A stretch of 64,000 nt of DNA, taken from Pseudomonas syringae CC1557. Lineage in GTDB: Bacteria; Pseudomonadota; Gammaproteobacteria; Pseudomonadales; Pseudomonadaceae. Below are positions 1-8,719 of this stretch, one piece after another (the first letter of the stretch is position 1; each line of letters begins with the position of its first letter). The translations under genes and the position numbers were made by a program. The stretch is from the NCBI RefSeq assembly GCF_000452705.1, contig NZ_CP007014.1, positions 2,728,001-2,792,000 on the forward strand. Direction: 5' to 3'. Below the pieces are notes generated by a model that worked only from the letters and a program-made list of their open reading frames with translations, did no database searches and had not been told where the DNA came from.

Positions 1-771
1 TTAGACGCAGCAGCCAGGCAAGCAGGTGTAACCTTGCTCAGCGGCTGCAGCTCTGTACCTACGCTGTCATCAGCCATCATTGATCAGTACCGTCACCGCT
101 TCAGCCGTATTGACGTCATTAAACACGGCATCTCCTCCTCGGCAAAAATGCCAGGATTGTCCACCGTTGAAGGTGTACTCGCTTACGCTGGCAAGCCGAT
201 CAAACAGCTACGAGGCGGGCAGGTCCACGAGGTTTCGGGCTGGCAGGATCTGACCTTACGCAAAATGCAGCATCTGGGGACGCGCTTGCTGGCTAACGTC
301 GACGTGCCAGATATCGACATTTTTGGTGACCGTTACGGCGCACACACCCTGAGTTTCAAGGCAGGCTCTGGGCTCAAGCTTGGCGGCATAGCCAATTACT
401 TGTTGGCGGCCGGCTTACGTGCAGGGCTTCTGAAGGACCGGATGGGATGGGCCGCACGACTGCATCGCTGGGGGACGCTATTCGAGCGCTTCGGTGACGG
501 TCTCAGTGCCATGTACATCGATGTCGAGGGTGTCGGATTGGACGGTGAATTCCTGACCATGAATGCCCAGCTAACGGCGCACAACGACAAAGGTCCGGAG
601 ATTCCCAGTTGTGCAGCGGTAGCGTTAATGGCTAAAGTCGCTCAGCAGTATCGTCCACAGCCAGGTGCCCGACCCTGTGTGGGGGAGATTAATGTTGACG
701 AGTATCTGGCGGCTATGAACGATCCGCAGAATATACAGCTGGCTGTACGCTTTTCAGATGAGCAGGGTTGA
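1..771 (+). CDS. Saccharopine dehydrogenase-like NAD(P)-binding protein, 5' truncated by window edge
   Basis: The reading frame is open from base 1 (L-D-A-A-A-R-Q-A-G-V-T-L-L) to the TGA at 769, so only the C-terminal ~256 residues are visible and the Rossmann GxGxxG segment lies outside the window. The visible part (AARQAGVTLLSGCSSVPTLS, then a GGQ...EVSGW stretch and a C-terminal catalytic-like domain) resembles the saccharopine dehydrogenase / trans-acting enoyl-reductase-like family, whose substrates are usually unknown in pseudomonads. An apparent lipobox-like L-S-G-C is internal and is not a signal peptide. The stop is followed 3 bp later by the DUF2269 start, so the two genes are probably co-transcribed. 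The family call is from motif recognition; the reaction is not assigned. Confidence 0.7.
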   Translation, partial: LDAAARQAGVTLLSGCSSVPTLSSAIIDQYRHRFSRIDVIKHGISSSAKMPGLSTVEGVLAYAGKPIKQLRGGQVHEVSGWQDLTLRKMQHLGTRLLANVDVPDIDIFGDRYGAHTLSFKAGSGLKLGGIANYLLAAGLRAGLLKDRMGWAARLHRWGTLFERFGDGLSAMYIDVEGVGLDGEFLTMNAQLTAHNDKGPEIPSCAAVALMAKVAQQYRPQPGARPCVGEINVDEYLAAMNDPQNIQLAVRFSDEQG

Positions 772-774
772 TCA

Positions 775-1269
775 ATGCTTTATCTGGCGATGAAGTATTT
801 ACATGTGATCGCGGCGATCTTCCTGTTCGGATTCGGCATGGGCTCGTTTCTCTATCTGATCGCTGCCAATCGCACTCGCAACCCACAAGTCATCGCTCAT
901 GTCTGTGCGATGGTGGTGCGTTTCGATACCTGGATTACCACGCCCGCCGGCTTTCTTCAGCTCGGTACGGGCTACCTGCTGGTGACATTTGCGGGGCTGT
1001 CGATGACTTCGCCTTGGTTGATGACTTCGGTGGCGATCTTCATTGGCGTCGGTGCCCTCTGGCTGCCGGTCCTCGTCCTGCAAAAGCGGATGCAAGGGCT
1101 GGCATTGAGCGCGGTTGAGCAGGGCCTGTCGCTGGATTATCGATACCACACTCTCTATCAGAAATGGTTCTGGATGGGCATTTTCGGATTTCTGGGCATG
1201 TTCGTCGTGGTGCTAATGATGGTGACTAAGCTGACCCCGTGGCAGTGGCTTGAGATATTGGTGGCCTGA
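775..1269 (+). CDS. DUF2269-family integral membrane protein
   Basis: A 164-residue hydrophobic protein with four predicted membrane helices (about residues 5-30, 47-72, 77-100 and 130-155). It has the N-terminal KYLHVIAAIFLFGFGMGSF pattern and the Y-x-x-W-F-W-x-G segment before the last helix that I associate with DUF2269 proteins. Function is unknown; members often sit beside oxidoreductases, as here. The ATG at 775 follows the previous stop by 3 bp and no better start exists. It is probably translated as the second cistron of the unit that begins left of the window. Confidence 0.75.
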   Translation: MLYLAMKYLHVIAAIFLFGFGMGSFLYLIAANRTRNPQVIAHVCAMVVRFDTWITTPAGFLQLGTGYLLVTFAGLSMTSPWLMTSVAIFIGVGALWLPVLVLQKRMQGLALSAVEQGLSLDYRYHTLYQKWFWMGIFGFLGMFVVVLMMVTKLTPWQWLEILVA

Positions 1270-1273
1270 TTAT

Positions 1274-2497
1274 TTACGGCAGTTGGCTGAGCTGCTCGGC
1301 CGTCGGGAACCCGTCGACCCTGAACCTGATCGGGTAGAGCGTCGCGGGCTTCATCAACTCGCCGAACCTTCGTTCAAGTTCTTCCCATTCCACAATGCGA
1401 GGATGGGTAGATCCATCCTGTAGAGGTTGCACAAGCGAAACCCAGTCTGTTTTGGGTAGTAGCGTGATTACGTTTTCTGTCCAGCTACAGATAGAAAAAG
1501 TGCTTTCGCTGGACTCATCCGATTTGTAGAGCGAGTAAGACGCAACGAACACATCCTCCTGGTGTTCGTCGTGGATCGCATCAAGAAGCGTCTTTTGTGA
1601 AGCGTACTCATCCTGAAGGAGAACGCGTTCCAGTGTGGCGAGAAGGACCCGGTTGTCCTTGTCCTGAGGCAAGAACGTGACGACCTTCTCGTCCTGATAC
1701 GTATATAACTGGCTTGAAACAACGCATTCGCTTTCCGTCACCTGGAAACAGACCTGAATCATGTGGCGAATCGCTTGCTCATCCTCGTCGCCGGCCACCA
1801 TCAAAACATCGCGGGTCGGAATCATGAAAACGGGTTGTCCCTGCAAGGGGATTCGCTGCAAAACGTCAGGCAGTAGTACCCGACTGATGTCATAGCCGTC
1901 GCTCCAACGACCGGCATGAAGTCCCGGCGAGATTTCTTCGAAGCGGTACTCGGTGTCCTCACGCAAGTTTTGAATTGCAATCGATAATCCTTCGTCCAGC
2001 GTGATGTCCCAGTCATCGGGTATACCGTTAAACAAGATTGATCGCGAGTCGGGGTAGTCGACGGCGAGCAGTACAGCGCAATCCTTGCCAAAGGCTCGTT
2101 GGGCTATTTCGAACGGAGCATCCCAGCCTTTAGTGCGGACCTGGTTCAAGCGAATTTCCTCATACGTCGTCAGGTTACGAATAACCGGTCGCAGCAGGGA
2201 TCTGGCGTCCTCGAAAGTCCGGCGTGATGCCGAGGGGGCGGAGTTGGCGTGGATAAAGGCCGACACATACTTGACCACTATTTGAGTCTTTTCGGATTTA
2301 TCAGCGTTCTGATATTCCTCAAAAGCATTATGAAGGTTCAGGTAGCTGTTATCGCCATGCTGGATCCTGAACTCTTCCGGACGGTAGTCAAGGGGGCCAG
2401 TGAAGCCTTTTTCTCGCGTAGCAGCGATGAGGTATTCGGCGAACTGCTGTTTCGTCAGCGGACGATTGAGAAGGCGGTTGAGCAGTTTTTTGAGCAT
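1274..2497 (-). CDS. DUF1444 (YtpQ-like) protein
   Basis: A soluble protein of about 407 residues. The central R-P-V-I-R, the S-D-G-Y-D-I-S-R-V-L and the P-T-R-D-V-L-M-V-A-G-D segments correspond to conserved blocks of the DUF1444/UPF0354 (Bacillus YtpQ) family. This copy carries about 130 extra C-terminal residues without a motif I recognise. The frame opens at a TTG (2515), but the ATG at 2497 has AGGGA nine bases upstream and is preferred. It converges on the DUF2269 gene with 4 bp between stops. Family function is unknown. A lysine/leucine-rich N-terminus (MLKKLLNRLLNRPLTK) could be an amphipathic helix. Confidence 0.65.
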   Translation of the reverse strand: MLKKLLNRLLNRPLTKQQFAEYLIAATREKGFTGPLDYRPEEFRIQHGDNSYLNLHNAFEEYQNADKSEKTQIVVKYVSAFIHANSAPSASRRTFEDARSLLRPVIRNLTTYEEIRLNQVRTKGWDAPFEIAQRAFGKDCAVLLAVDYPDSRSILFNGIPDDWDITLDEGLSIAIQNLREDTEYRFEEISPGLHAGRWSDGYDISRVLLPDVLQRIPLQGQPVFMIPTRDVLMVAGDEDEQAIRHMIQVCFQVTESECVVSSQLYTYQDEKVVTFLPQDKDNRVLLATLERVLLQDEYASQKTLLDAIHDEHQEDVFVASYSLYKSDESSESTFSICSWTENVITLLPKTDWVSLVQPLQDGSTHPRIVEWEELERRFGELMKPATLYPIRFRVDGFPTAEQLSQLP

Positions 2498-2561
2498 GCT
2501 TTTCAATCCCTGCAATTATATTTTCGAGACCTGCACTCTAGCTGCCAGACTTGTCGTGTTG

Positions 2562-2581
2562 AATAGTACAGGTGTGCTATT
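2562..2581. promoter_or_regulatory. Copy 1 of a 20-bp palindromic operator
   Basis: AATAGTACAGGTGTGCTATT, differing at two positions from the perfect palindrome at 5426-5445. It lies between the divergent DUF1444 gene and the secreted protein gene starting at 2667, where a repressor site would be expected. The cognate regulator is unknown. Confidence 0.5.
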
Positions 2582-2666
2582 GAATGCTAAAGAAGGTATG
2601 AGATTATCAGGGGCGATTCAAAGTTTGTTCGGTTCTTATTGTCAGCAACTATGGGAGAAACCTTTG

Positions 2667-3188
2667 GTGCTTAACTACGCTTTGGTTGTGGCGGTCCTAT
2701 CCCCACTCGTAATCACCCCTGGCATGGCTGTTGCCGCAGAGCCTGACTGGTGGCTAATTTTCGGAAGTGGTGATCAGCCAAAAAGGCAAGTCATATATGC
2801 CGATGCTCTTTCCGTCGCGGACACTCCTTCGAAATCAGCATCTGAGCCCTCTCGCTCAGTGGATGTTGTTTATGTATTCGAAGAGAAAGACAAACCTCTC
2901 TTCACCCTGTACAACATTTCCTTTCAGTGTAAAGCTGGCCGGTACAGCGTAGAGGCGGCGAATTCCAAAATGCGTTCGGGCGAAATCACCCAGGGACCTA
3001 CAAGCACTCAGTGGGAACCGGTTGCCCGCACTGTGCTGGAGCGGCCCTATGATTTCGTCTGTAACGCAAGCTCTCGGCGAACTAACGGCATGATCAAAAT
3101 CGGTGGTGGGCCGGTGACGGCGAGTATGTTGCAGGAGTTCACGTATGAGGCGTTCTGGGATCCTGCGAATAACGTCCCACGTCAATGA
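2667..3188 (+). CDS. Small exported protein of unknown function
   Basis: A 173-residue protein. The GTG at 2667 is chosen because a GGGAGAAA Shine-Dalgarno precedes it and because it gives a clean signal peptide (M-L-N-Y-A-L-V-V-A-V-L...G-M-A-V-A-A, cleavage before EPDWW). The alternative ATG at 2598 would put 23 residues before the signal. The mature part starts with WWLIFGSGD and has two cysteines (SFQC and FVC) that could form one disulfide, as expected for a periplasmic protein. I do not recognise a named family. The upstream palindrome at 2562-2581 suggests shared regulation with other small exported proteins in this accessory stretch. Confidence 0.6.
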   Translation: MLNYALVVAVLSPLVITPGMAVAAEPDWWLIFGSGDQPKRQVIYADALSVADTPSKSASEPSRSVDVVYVFEEKDKPLFTLYNISFQCKAGRYSVEAANSKMRSGEITQGPTSTQWEPVARTVLERPYDFVCNASSRRTNGMIKIGGGPVTASMLQEFTYEAFWDPANNVPRQ

Positions 3189-3269
3189 ACAGGTAACGTC
3201 AGGTCAGCGCTGCCATTCCGGTACGCTGAGCGGAAGTCTAGTTCGTTAGCTCATAGTCGACAGAAAAAC

Positions 3270-3416
3270 TTAATATTTGCTAAAAATCGGATCAGAGCAA
3301 GCGGTGTATAGGACCTTACACTCACGGCCACCGCTATCTTCTTTGCAACTGTCCATCGCCAAATCATTCGCCCGCTGTTCCGAAGCGGAGCATTGAACGA
3401 CGCTGTTGATTTCACT
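3270..3416 (-). pseudogene. C-terminal remnant resembling a DUF4189 protein
   Basis: On the minus strand a 48-codon open stretch with no start codon at its head encodes a cysteine-rich tail (V-V-Q-C-S-A-S-E-Q-R-A-N-D-L-A-M-D-S-C, then G-G-R-E-C-K-V-L-Y-T-A-C) ending in TAA at 3270-3272. The spacing of cysteines and the A-x-x-x-C...G-x-x-C-x-V pattern resemble the repeat of DUF4189 secreted proteins. Upstream is a stop at 3417-3419, so the rest of the gene is missing. The remaining intergenic sequence from 3189 to 3641 shows nothing else I recognise. Confidence 0.3.
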
Positions 3417-3641
3417 TTAGATCAGTGCGACACACTGACTTTTAATTGATTTATCGACTGCAGTCCGTCAGTTGGTTACCAGAAAAAATGCCAACAGCCA
3501 GGAAGTGTCGTGCGCACCTGTCGAACGTTTAGGCGCGCGAAGCTCGATGGTGTTTGTTTACGCGGTGGCGCAGTTTCAGGTGCCCATGCATCTGATACGC
3601 GGCGTCATTAAATAGGCACAATCCTCCATGAGAACGTAGTG

Positions 3642-4373
3642 ATGAAGCGAACTATTAATATTTGCTATGCTGCTTTTTGCGTTACCGCGTTGATGGTGCC
3701 CGTCTCAGTCAGGGCGCAACAGTCACCGCCACATGCAGGCACTTACGCCACCGAAGGTGGTTGGGGCCAACTGGTCATCGGATCTGTCGATGCGAAGGGT
3801 ATTCAGACGTTTTCGCTGGACACCGAAAACGCCGGTAGTGGCTGTACGTTTTCCGGCCGGCTGAACCCCGGAGGAGGAGCGGTTGTTTACGAAGGCGATG
3901 CCCCAGGCCAATGTTCACTGGATCTGACTATCGCGCCCAAAGTGTTGATGGTGAGTTCATCTACAAAAGAACAGTGTCGAGAGTATTGCGGCAGCAATGG
4001 AAGTTTCGAAGGTGATTACCACTATGTGCCTGCCTTCTGCGCTCACCCCGCGTTGGACAAGACGCGTCGAGCGTTTAAAAAGCTCTATGACGAGAAAGAG
4101 TACGCCCAGGCCGAGACGGCCTTAGCGCCTGTTTATCGTGAGTGCCTCGGCACAGTGGGGATGATTGATGAGGGCGGTCTGCGCAATGACTATGCACTGA
4201 CGCAGTATAAATTAAATGACAAGGCCGGATGCTTGGCGACGCTGTCGAAATATCGTTATGACGCAGCGAGGGCAGATGACGCAATTACCCAAGACATGGC
4301 AGCTGCCGTCGCCGACGATTACTTGAGCATGATCCATGCTGCGCGCACGAACCTTACGCTCTGCGCTCAATAA
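3642..4373 (+). CDS. Exported protein, unknown, cysteine-containing
   Basis: A 243-residue protein with an N-terminal signal peptide (MKRTINICYAAFCVTALMVP, cleavage near VRA-QQS). The mature N-terminal half (GTYATEGGWGQLVIG, GSGCTFSGRL, PGQCSLDL) looks like a small beta-barrel or sandwich domain with paired cysteines. The C-terminal half (residues ~130-240) is helical and TPR-like (RRAFKKLYDEKEYAQAETAL, NDYALTQYKLNDKAGCLATL). No named family is recognised. A GTG three bases upstream is an alternative start. The gene stands alone in its orientation between remnants and is probably accessory. Confidence 0.6.
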   Translation: MKRTINICYAAFCVTALMVPVSVRAQQSPPHAGTYATEGGWGQLVIGSVDAKGIQTFSLDTENAGSGCTFSGRLNPGGGAVVYEGDAPGQCSLDLTIAPKVLMVSSSTKEQCREYCGSNGSFEGDYHYVPAFCAHPALDKTRRAFKKLYDEKEYAQAETALAPVYRECLGTVGMIDEGGLRNDYALTQYKLNDKAGCLATLSKYRYDAARADDAITQDMAAAVADDYLSMIHAARTNLTLCAQ

Positions 4374-4526
4374 AGGGGTGTTCAAGGGATAGGCAACTCA
4401 GGACGGAAAGTGAGTTGCCAGAGTAAAATGTGAGTTGGCCCGCTTCTTATTGCATCAGTCAATATATGCCCCCAGTCAGGCCCGCACTGAGGGCCTCCGG
4501 GGGGAGCGACGCTGCCCGGTCAAGCC

Positions 4527-4785
4527 GTCTTTGCAAATGCCGTCATGATGGGCCTCAGCCACCTCCGATATCAGAAACAACTCAGGTTGCAGGAATCTAG
4601 GCGGCTTCTGCTAGCCGGTGAGCATCGTGCGTCCGGCGTAGCATTCGCTCTTAGTTATGAAAGCGCATCGCAGTTTAGTCGCGTATTCATGGCAGTTCGG
4701 TGCGTCGCCTGCCCGTGATGTGCGGGAGATACGGCAGGCGATTGGAATTCAACAAGGTCCTGACGCGAAGCACTGCCCGCGTTGA
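4527..4785 (+). pseudogene. Fragment of an AraC-family transcriptional regulator (frameshifted)
   Basis: Only the C-terminal DNA-binding part remains. From 4527 the frame reads V-F-A-N-A-V-M-M..L-R-Y-Q-K-Q-L-R-L-Q-E-S-R-R-L-L-L-A-G and continues ALSYESASQFSR, the second helix-turn-helix of AraC proteins. After 4683 the homologous continuation (Y-S-W-Q-F-G-A-S-P-A-R-D-V-R-E-I-R) is in another frame, consistent with loss of two bases, and ends at TGA 4783-4785. No sensor domain or start codon is present. The flanks (4374-4526 and 4786-4881) hold nothing recognisable. Confidence 0.75.
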
Positions 4786-4881
4786 GAACAGGCAGACCAT
4801 TCACTCAGGCTCGGTGGCGAGATTAGCGATGGTGACCTATCTTTTCTCAGCGGGGCATTGGGTAAGCGCAGGCGAACACGA

Positions 4882-5241
4882 TTACAGTGTAGGCTTGGGA
4901 ACGGGAGTGTTAGGAATAAACTTGGCATTTTCAGGTCTTACCGGACAGCCGTCGGACAAGCCCCACCGCGTGATGACGCCACCCTCGACAAGGAACTTTT
5001 GAACGCACCAGACATACCTTGGGTTATATCCACCGGCGCCTGCAAGCCTCAGGTACTCATAAGAAAGCATCGTGGAACCGTTCTCCATTTTATAGCTGTT
5101 GTTTGGCGTTCCCCATGACATGACCAAATCATCTGCCGAGGATCCTATCCATGAGGCCTGCACATCCTCAACTGTCTGATAACGCTGGTTAGAGCACCCG
5201 GAGAGCACGACCCCCAACAACACGACACCCAATAACTTCAT
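4882..5241 (-). CDS. Small BamE/SmpA-like lipoprotein
   Basis: A 119-residue protein with a type II signal (MKLLGVVLLGVVLSGC; lipobox L-S-G-C, lipidated Cys16). The mature part has a short helix followed by the S-A-D-D-L-V-M-S-W-G-T-P-N pattern, then S-Y-E-Y, typical of small outer-membrane lipoproteins with a BamE/SmpA-like fold in which a helical segment precedes a W-G-x-P turn. Two further cysteines (WCVQ and DGCP) may pair. Shine-Dalgarno CGGAG lies upstream of the ATG. Its precise role is unknown. The palindrome at 5424-5447 lies about 180 bp upstream. Confidence 0.6.
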   Translation of the reverse strand: MKLLGVVLLGVVLSGCSNQRYQTVEDVQASWIGSSADDLVMSWGTPNNSYKMENGSTMLSYEYLRLAGAGGYNPRYVWCVQKFLVEGGVITRWGLSDGCPVRPENAKFIPNTPVPKPTL

Positions 5242-5423
5242 ACCCTGACTCCGTTAATCAATCGCGCGATAGGCTTGTCGTAGCGCTGAGTTATTCTTGG
5301 TTTTCAAGTTTTAACCTGAATGAAAAATTCCACTTTCATCTTGCGGTGTTAAAACTCGCCAGTAGGTTCAGGCTGTTAGATCAGTCATTTGATGAACCGT
5401 TATACGCCCCGTCGTCAGCCTGA

Positions 5424-5447
5424 AAAATAGTACACGTGTACTATTTT
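5424..5447. promoter_or_regulatory. Copy 2 of the operator: perfect 24-bp palindrome
   Basis: The core AATAGTACACGTGTACTATT (5426-5445) is flanked by A-A and T-T, giving a perfect 24-bp inverted repeat with no spacer. It lies between the lipoprotein gene (minus) and an open frame on the plus strand. Perfect dyad symmetry and near-identical copies elsewhere argue for a dimeric repressor site rather than a terminator, as there is no following T-run. Confidence 0.65.
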
Positions 5448-5474
5448 GCTGAACGCAGAAACGCTCTAGGTTGA

Positions 5475-5855
5475 AGAAGAAAATTCTGTCATTCACCTCG
5501 GATCTCTGATGACCGCGCAGTGCTGTTGGTTATTTCGACGGCCGTTAAAGTGCTGGGTGAGCGTTCCGGAGCGGTGTGGTGCGATGCTGCGAGTCTCGCT
5601 AATCGTGAGTATTACAATCGGCAAAGGACAGTAGCTACGATCCCCAACAAGATTCGTAAACAAATCGAATGGACTGCTAAGCATGGCGGTATAGACAAAT
5701 ATTGGGGCCGCCCCAGCATCACATTGCTGGCTAGCAGGGGATGGCGTTTCTGGCGTTACTGGAAATCGACGAGCTTACAGAAGGGAAGGATTGGCCAAGT
5801 TTGCTCAATCCTTTCTGCAGCGGCGATCAGTTGCTATTGTATAAAGGATGGTTAA
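5475..5855 (+). other. Unassigned open frame, possibly a gene remnant
   Basis: A plus-strand open stretch from 5475 contains a protein-like segment (NKIRKQIEWTAKHGGIDKYW) with only a GTG at 5520 as a plausible start and no good Shine-Dalgarno. From about 5741 a second frame looks more protein-like (ELTEGKDWPSLLNPFCSGDQ) and runs to 5932, overlapping the phosphoesterase start. This could be one frameshifted gene or chance. No family is recognised. The rest of 5242-5916 holds only the palindrome. Confidence 0.25.
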
Positions 5856-5916
5856 GCCGCGTTAAAGGGCCCGAGCGTATGCCAGTAGGGCATTACGACA
5901 GGATCAGGGAGGCAAT

Positions 5917-6840
5917 ATGTACGATTTTATAGGCGACATCCACGGTCAGAGTGAGCGTCTGGAAGCATTGCTGGTACTGATGGGGTACACCAAACGCGGA
6001 GGTACATACAGCCACCCGAAACGCAAAGCATTCTTCATCGGCGATCTGATCGATCGAGGTCCTCGACAAGTGGAGACGCTTGAGATCGTAAGGCTGATGG
6101 TAGAAGGCGGACACGCTCGAATCGTTCTAGGAAACCACGAGTTCAATGCCTGCGCCTGGGCAACGCCTGACCCAGAAAATGCGGGTAAATTCCTGCGCGA
6201 TCACAACGAAAAGAATCGCCGTCAACATAGAGCCTTCCTAGACCAAGTCGGAGAAAACAGCGCACTGCACCACGACCTCATCGCGTGGTTCAAGAAAATG
6301 CCGGTGTACGTGGAGACGCCTGAGTTCAGAGCGATTCACGCCTGCTGGCATGCGCCGCTTATTGAAAAGTCAGTACCCTATTTGGACGCAAACAACGCCA
6401 TTCTTCCAGAGTCATGGGCACCGATGAGTCGCAAGGACAGTGAGCCCTATCTCATTATTGAAACGCTGCTGAAGGGCACTGAAATCGATTTGCCCTCCGG
6501 CCTGAGCTATCTCGATCCTGATGGTACCGAGCGAACCCGTACCCGTACGCGGTGGTGGGATGAATCAGCAAAAACATATCGCTCAGCCAGTATGCTCAAA
6601 AGCAGCTTGCTGCATCAGCTTCCCGAAGACCCGATTCCTGAGAAAAATCTCCTTGTTTACGACAAGGCCGCGCCTTTGTTCATAGGCCATTACTGGCAGA
6701 CCGGACGTCCCACAGTCCTTAATCCACAGATCGTTTGCCTTGACTACAGCATCGGCAAAGGGGACAAAGGGAACGAAGCTATGTGCTTATCGATGGAATG
6801 GGGAAAGGTTGCTTACGAACGTTGCTTTTGTATGGGTTGA
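5917..6840 (+). CDS. Calcineurin-like (PPP-type) metallophosphoesterase
   Basis: A 307-residue cytoplasmic protein with all PPP-family metal-site motifs in order: GDIHG (residues ~6-10), GDLIDRGP (~43-50), GNHE (~73-76), HACWH (~140) and GHYW (~250). It resembles bacterial serine/threonine phosphatases and diadenosine-tetraphosphatase-like enzymes, which hydrolyse phosphomonoesters or nucleotides with two metal ions. The substrate cannot be told from sequence. GGGAGG lies 4 bases before the ATG, fixing the start. No kinase gene is adjacent, and it appears monocistronic. The following 6841-7348 region contains no gene or motif that I can support. Confidence 0.85.
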   Translation: MYDFIGDIHGQSERLEALLVLMGYTKRGGTYSHPKRKAFFIGDLIDRGPRQVETLEIVRLMVEGGHARIVLGNHEFNACAWATPDPENAGKFLRDHNEKNRRQHRAFLDQVGENSALHHDLIAWFKKMPVYVETPEFRAIHACWHAPLIEKSVPYLDANNAILPESWAPMSRKDSEPYLIIETLLKGTEIDLPSGLSYLDPDGTERTRTRTRWWDESAKTYRSASMLKSSLLHQLPEDPIPEKNLLVYDKAAPLFIGHYWQTGRPTVLNPQIVCLDYSIGKGDKGNEAMCLSMEWGKVAYERCFCMG

Positions 6841-7348
6841 TGCACTTGAATGCGAGCTCTCCCAGCATTCATTAGCTGAGTAATAGGGCCAGAAGGCAGG
6901 CTCACAGGGCTCTGTCACTAGCGAATCTGGATGCAAGCCGACAACTTTTGCTTGCACCTTCGGCGGGCTCAAGACTCGTCGAACTCACATGGCTGATGGT
7001 CGATACTAGGTTACGCTCACTCTACGCCATCGCCGTGAGGCCTCAAAAAGCCATTGGCTGGATCGAGGCATCTGACTTAGTTAATAGGCGTGACAGATAT
7101 TACCGGCTTCTTCTGGCAGCTTCCCCACACCCAAACTTTGTCAAGTGGTCGACGCCTGCGCCTGTACTTTGTCAGAAAAAAGTGTCCGACGAAGTGGCTT
7201 TGGAGGTGTTCTGTAACGGCAAGGAGGCGGCCTTATCAAGACGTTGAGCGGTATAGCGGACGACTGCCGGTGACGACCACCACATCTGCAGCAAAGGTAG
7301 GATGATCGTTGTTGCACGGGTTGCTGTACGGGTGGGGGCGTATTTGAG

Positions 7349-8239
7349 TTACTTGGGCGACGGGTTACCGCCGGCGTCGGTATTTGCAGCTTTAGCCAGC
7401 TCGACAAGGTGGGAATAATCTGGATCTCTGTTCTGGCGTGGGGTATCAAAGGGAAGGGGCTCAAAACTGTTTGAAATCAACACGGAGATCGGCTGCATTT
7501 CCACGTCCCGGCTGCCGCTCCAGACCAGGTCATAACCAAGGATTTTGCTACCACGCTGTTCATAGCGGGCGTAATATTTTCGGGTGCCGCGATGACCCTC
7601 GATGATGAACAAACTGCCTTTTCTGAAGGATTTAGTTACAGGGGACTTACCGTCGCTAGTCAGGAACCTGTACATCTCATCCATAGCGTCAGGTTTGACG
7701 TCATCGAGACGGAATATCTCGATCGAAACACTTTTGTCTTCGGAATCAATATCGACCAACTTGGCCGGGTTCGATTCCGGATACGTGGTTCTGGTGAGTA
7801 ACATCGAAGGGTAGGCCAGCTTTACACCGGATGTGGGCTCGAGGATGGCCACCCAGCCGCAATTCATCCGTTTAGTCACCGCCAAGTCACCCAAGCGCAC
7901 CGCGAGGTCGGCATTTAGCATCCCGGTGCCAGGTTGATTGTACTGGCGCTGAGCGTTTGCAAGAGCGTCCCGGGTGTCTTTACCAAACTGGCCATCAATC
8001 CGGCCGTTGTAAAAACCGCCCCAAACTAAGCCTTCCTGAATCAGTTTTCGTTCATCGACATTGAGCGAGCCTTCGGTGTTGTCGGTATTTTCAGAAGAGT
8101 TGGCGCGCTCGGGTGCTGCGACATCCGCGAACACGCCTACAGGCTGCCAGACAAAGGTTGCGACAATCGTGATGAACGCCACGTGCAGCATTCGATTTTT
8201 CCAGCTCGACGAGGAGCGAGTTACTACGGTATGTATCAT
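7349..8239 (-). CDS. Exported peptidoglycan-binding-domain-like protein
   Basis: A protein of about 296 residues. A basic, serine-rich N-terminus and hydrophobic segment (MLHVAFITIVATFVW) precede an export site near VFA-DVA. Residues ~55-110 (ERKLIQEGLVWGGFYNGRID, then GQFGKDTRDALANAQRQY) match the PG_binding_1 three-helix repeat that docks periplasmic proteins to peptidoglycan. The C-terminal ~180 residues, rich in beta-strand pattern (TRTTYPES, KYYARYEQRGSKILGYDLVW), are unassigned. ATG at 8239 is used; a TTG codon three bases upstream is less likely. AAGGGG lies about 13 bases upstream. Confidence 0.65.
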   Translation of the reverse strand: MIHTVVTRSSSSWKNRMLHVAFITIVATFVWQPVGVFADVAAPERANSSENTDNTEGSLNVDERKLIQEGLVWGGFYNGRIDGQFGKDTRDALANAQRQYNQPGTGMLNADLAVRLGDLAVTKRMNCGWVAILEPTSGVKLAYPSMLLTRTTYPESNPAKLVDIDSEDKSVSIEIFRLDDVKPDAMDEMYRFLTSDGKSPVTKSFRKGSLFIIEGHRGTRKYYARYEQRGSKILGYDLVWSGSRDVEMQPISVLISNSFEPLPFDTPRQNRDPDYSHLVELAKAANTDAGGNPSPK

Positions 8240-8355
8240 CAATGGAATAGCCCCTTAAGTGCGTTTGCCAGATAAAAAATTCGTCATCGTTTGGTTCAGT
8301 TATCGGGTATTGCTTGATAGCACTTCGAGTGCATAGCCACTGATGCTTGTTCCGC

Positions 8356-8544
8356 TCAAGTGTGTGTCAATACACCTATAACTTCGCCGATCGTAAGCCC
8401 GGACAACATGTGGTCTTTGATCGTACTGGGTGGCAGTTGCCCGCTGGCATGGACGCAGATGGGCAGAATCAAAAGTACGAGCGACGACATGAAGCCAGCC
8501 GTTGCTTCACGAGGTGCCGCTGTCCTGATGCAGGCAGCAGCCAT
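8356..8544 (-). other. Possible tiny exported peptide or remnant
   Basis: The frame contains a signal-like stretch (MSSLVLLILPICVHA-SGQ) followed by only about 29 residues. No Shine-Dalgarno is visible and the opposite strand is also open here, so coding is doubtful. The surrounding 8240-8720 otherwise shows only the operator copy at 8666-8685. Confidence 0.2.
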
Positions 8545-8665
8545 ACTCCGTATTTATCCCTAATTGCTGCACTGTCGACGGTTTTTTCTCGGCTGCGAAA
8601 TCACGCCACCGGCAGAAATAGCAGATGGTTGTTATTATGAATTTACGGGGAAACGATAAAACTCC

Positions 8666-8685
8666 AATAGCACATCCGTACTATA
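8666..8685. promoter_or_regulatory. Degenerate operator copy 3
   Basis: AATAGCACATCCGTACTATA has the same 20-bp length as the perfect palindrome at 5426-5445 and keeps 15 of 20 bases, including both outer arms. It lies next to the conjugative ATPase remnant, with no intact gene immediately downstream. Confidence 0.35.
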
Positions 8686-8719
8686 GGGCGCGCGATAGTG
8701 AGTGTGCTAAAAACTGAAG

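Noticed and set aside
5072-5077. GGAACC sequences (here and elsewhere) as possible hrp boxes
   Set aside because: No CCACNNA at the required 15-16 bp spacing was found downstream of any copy inspected.
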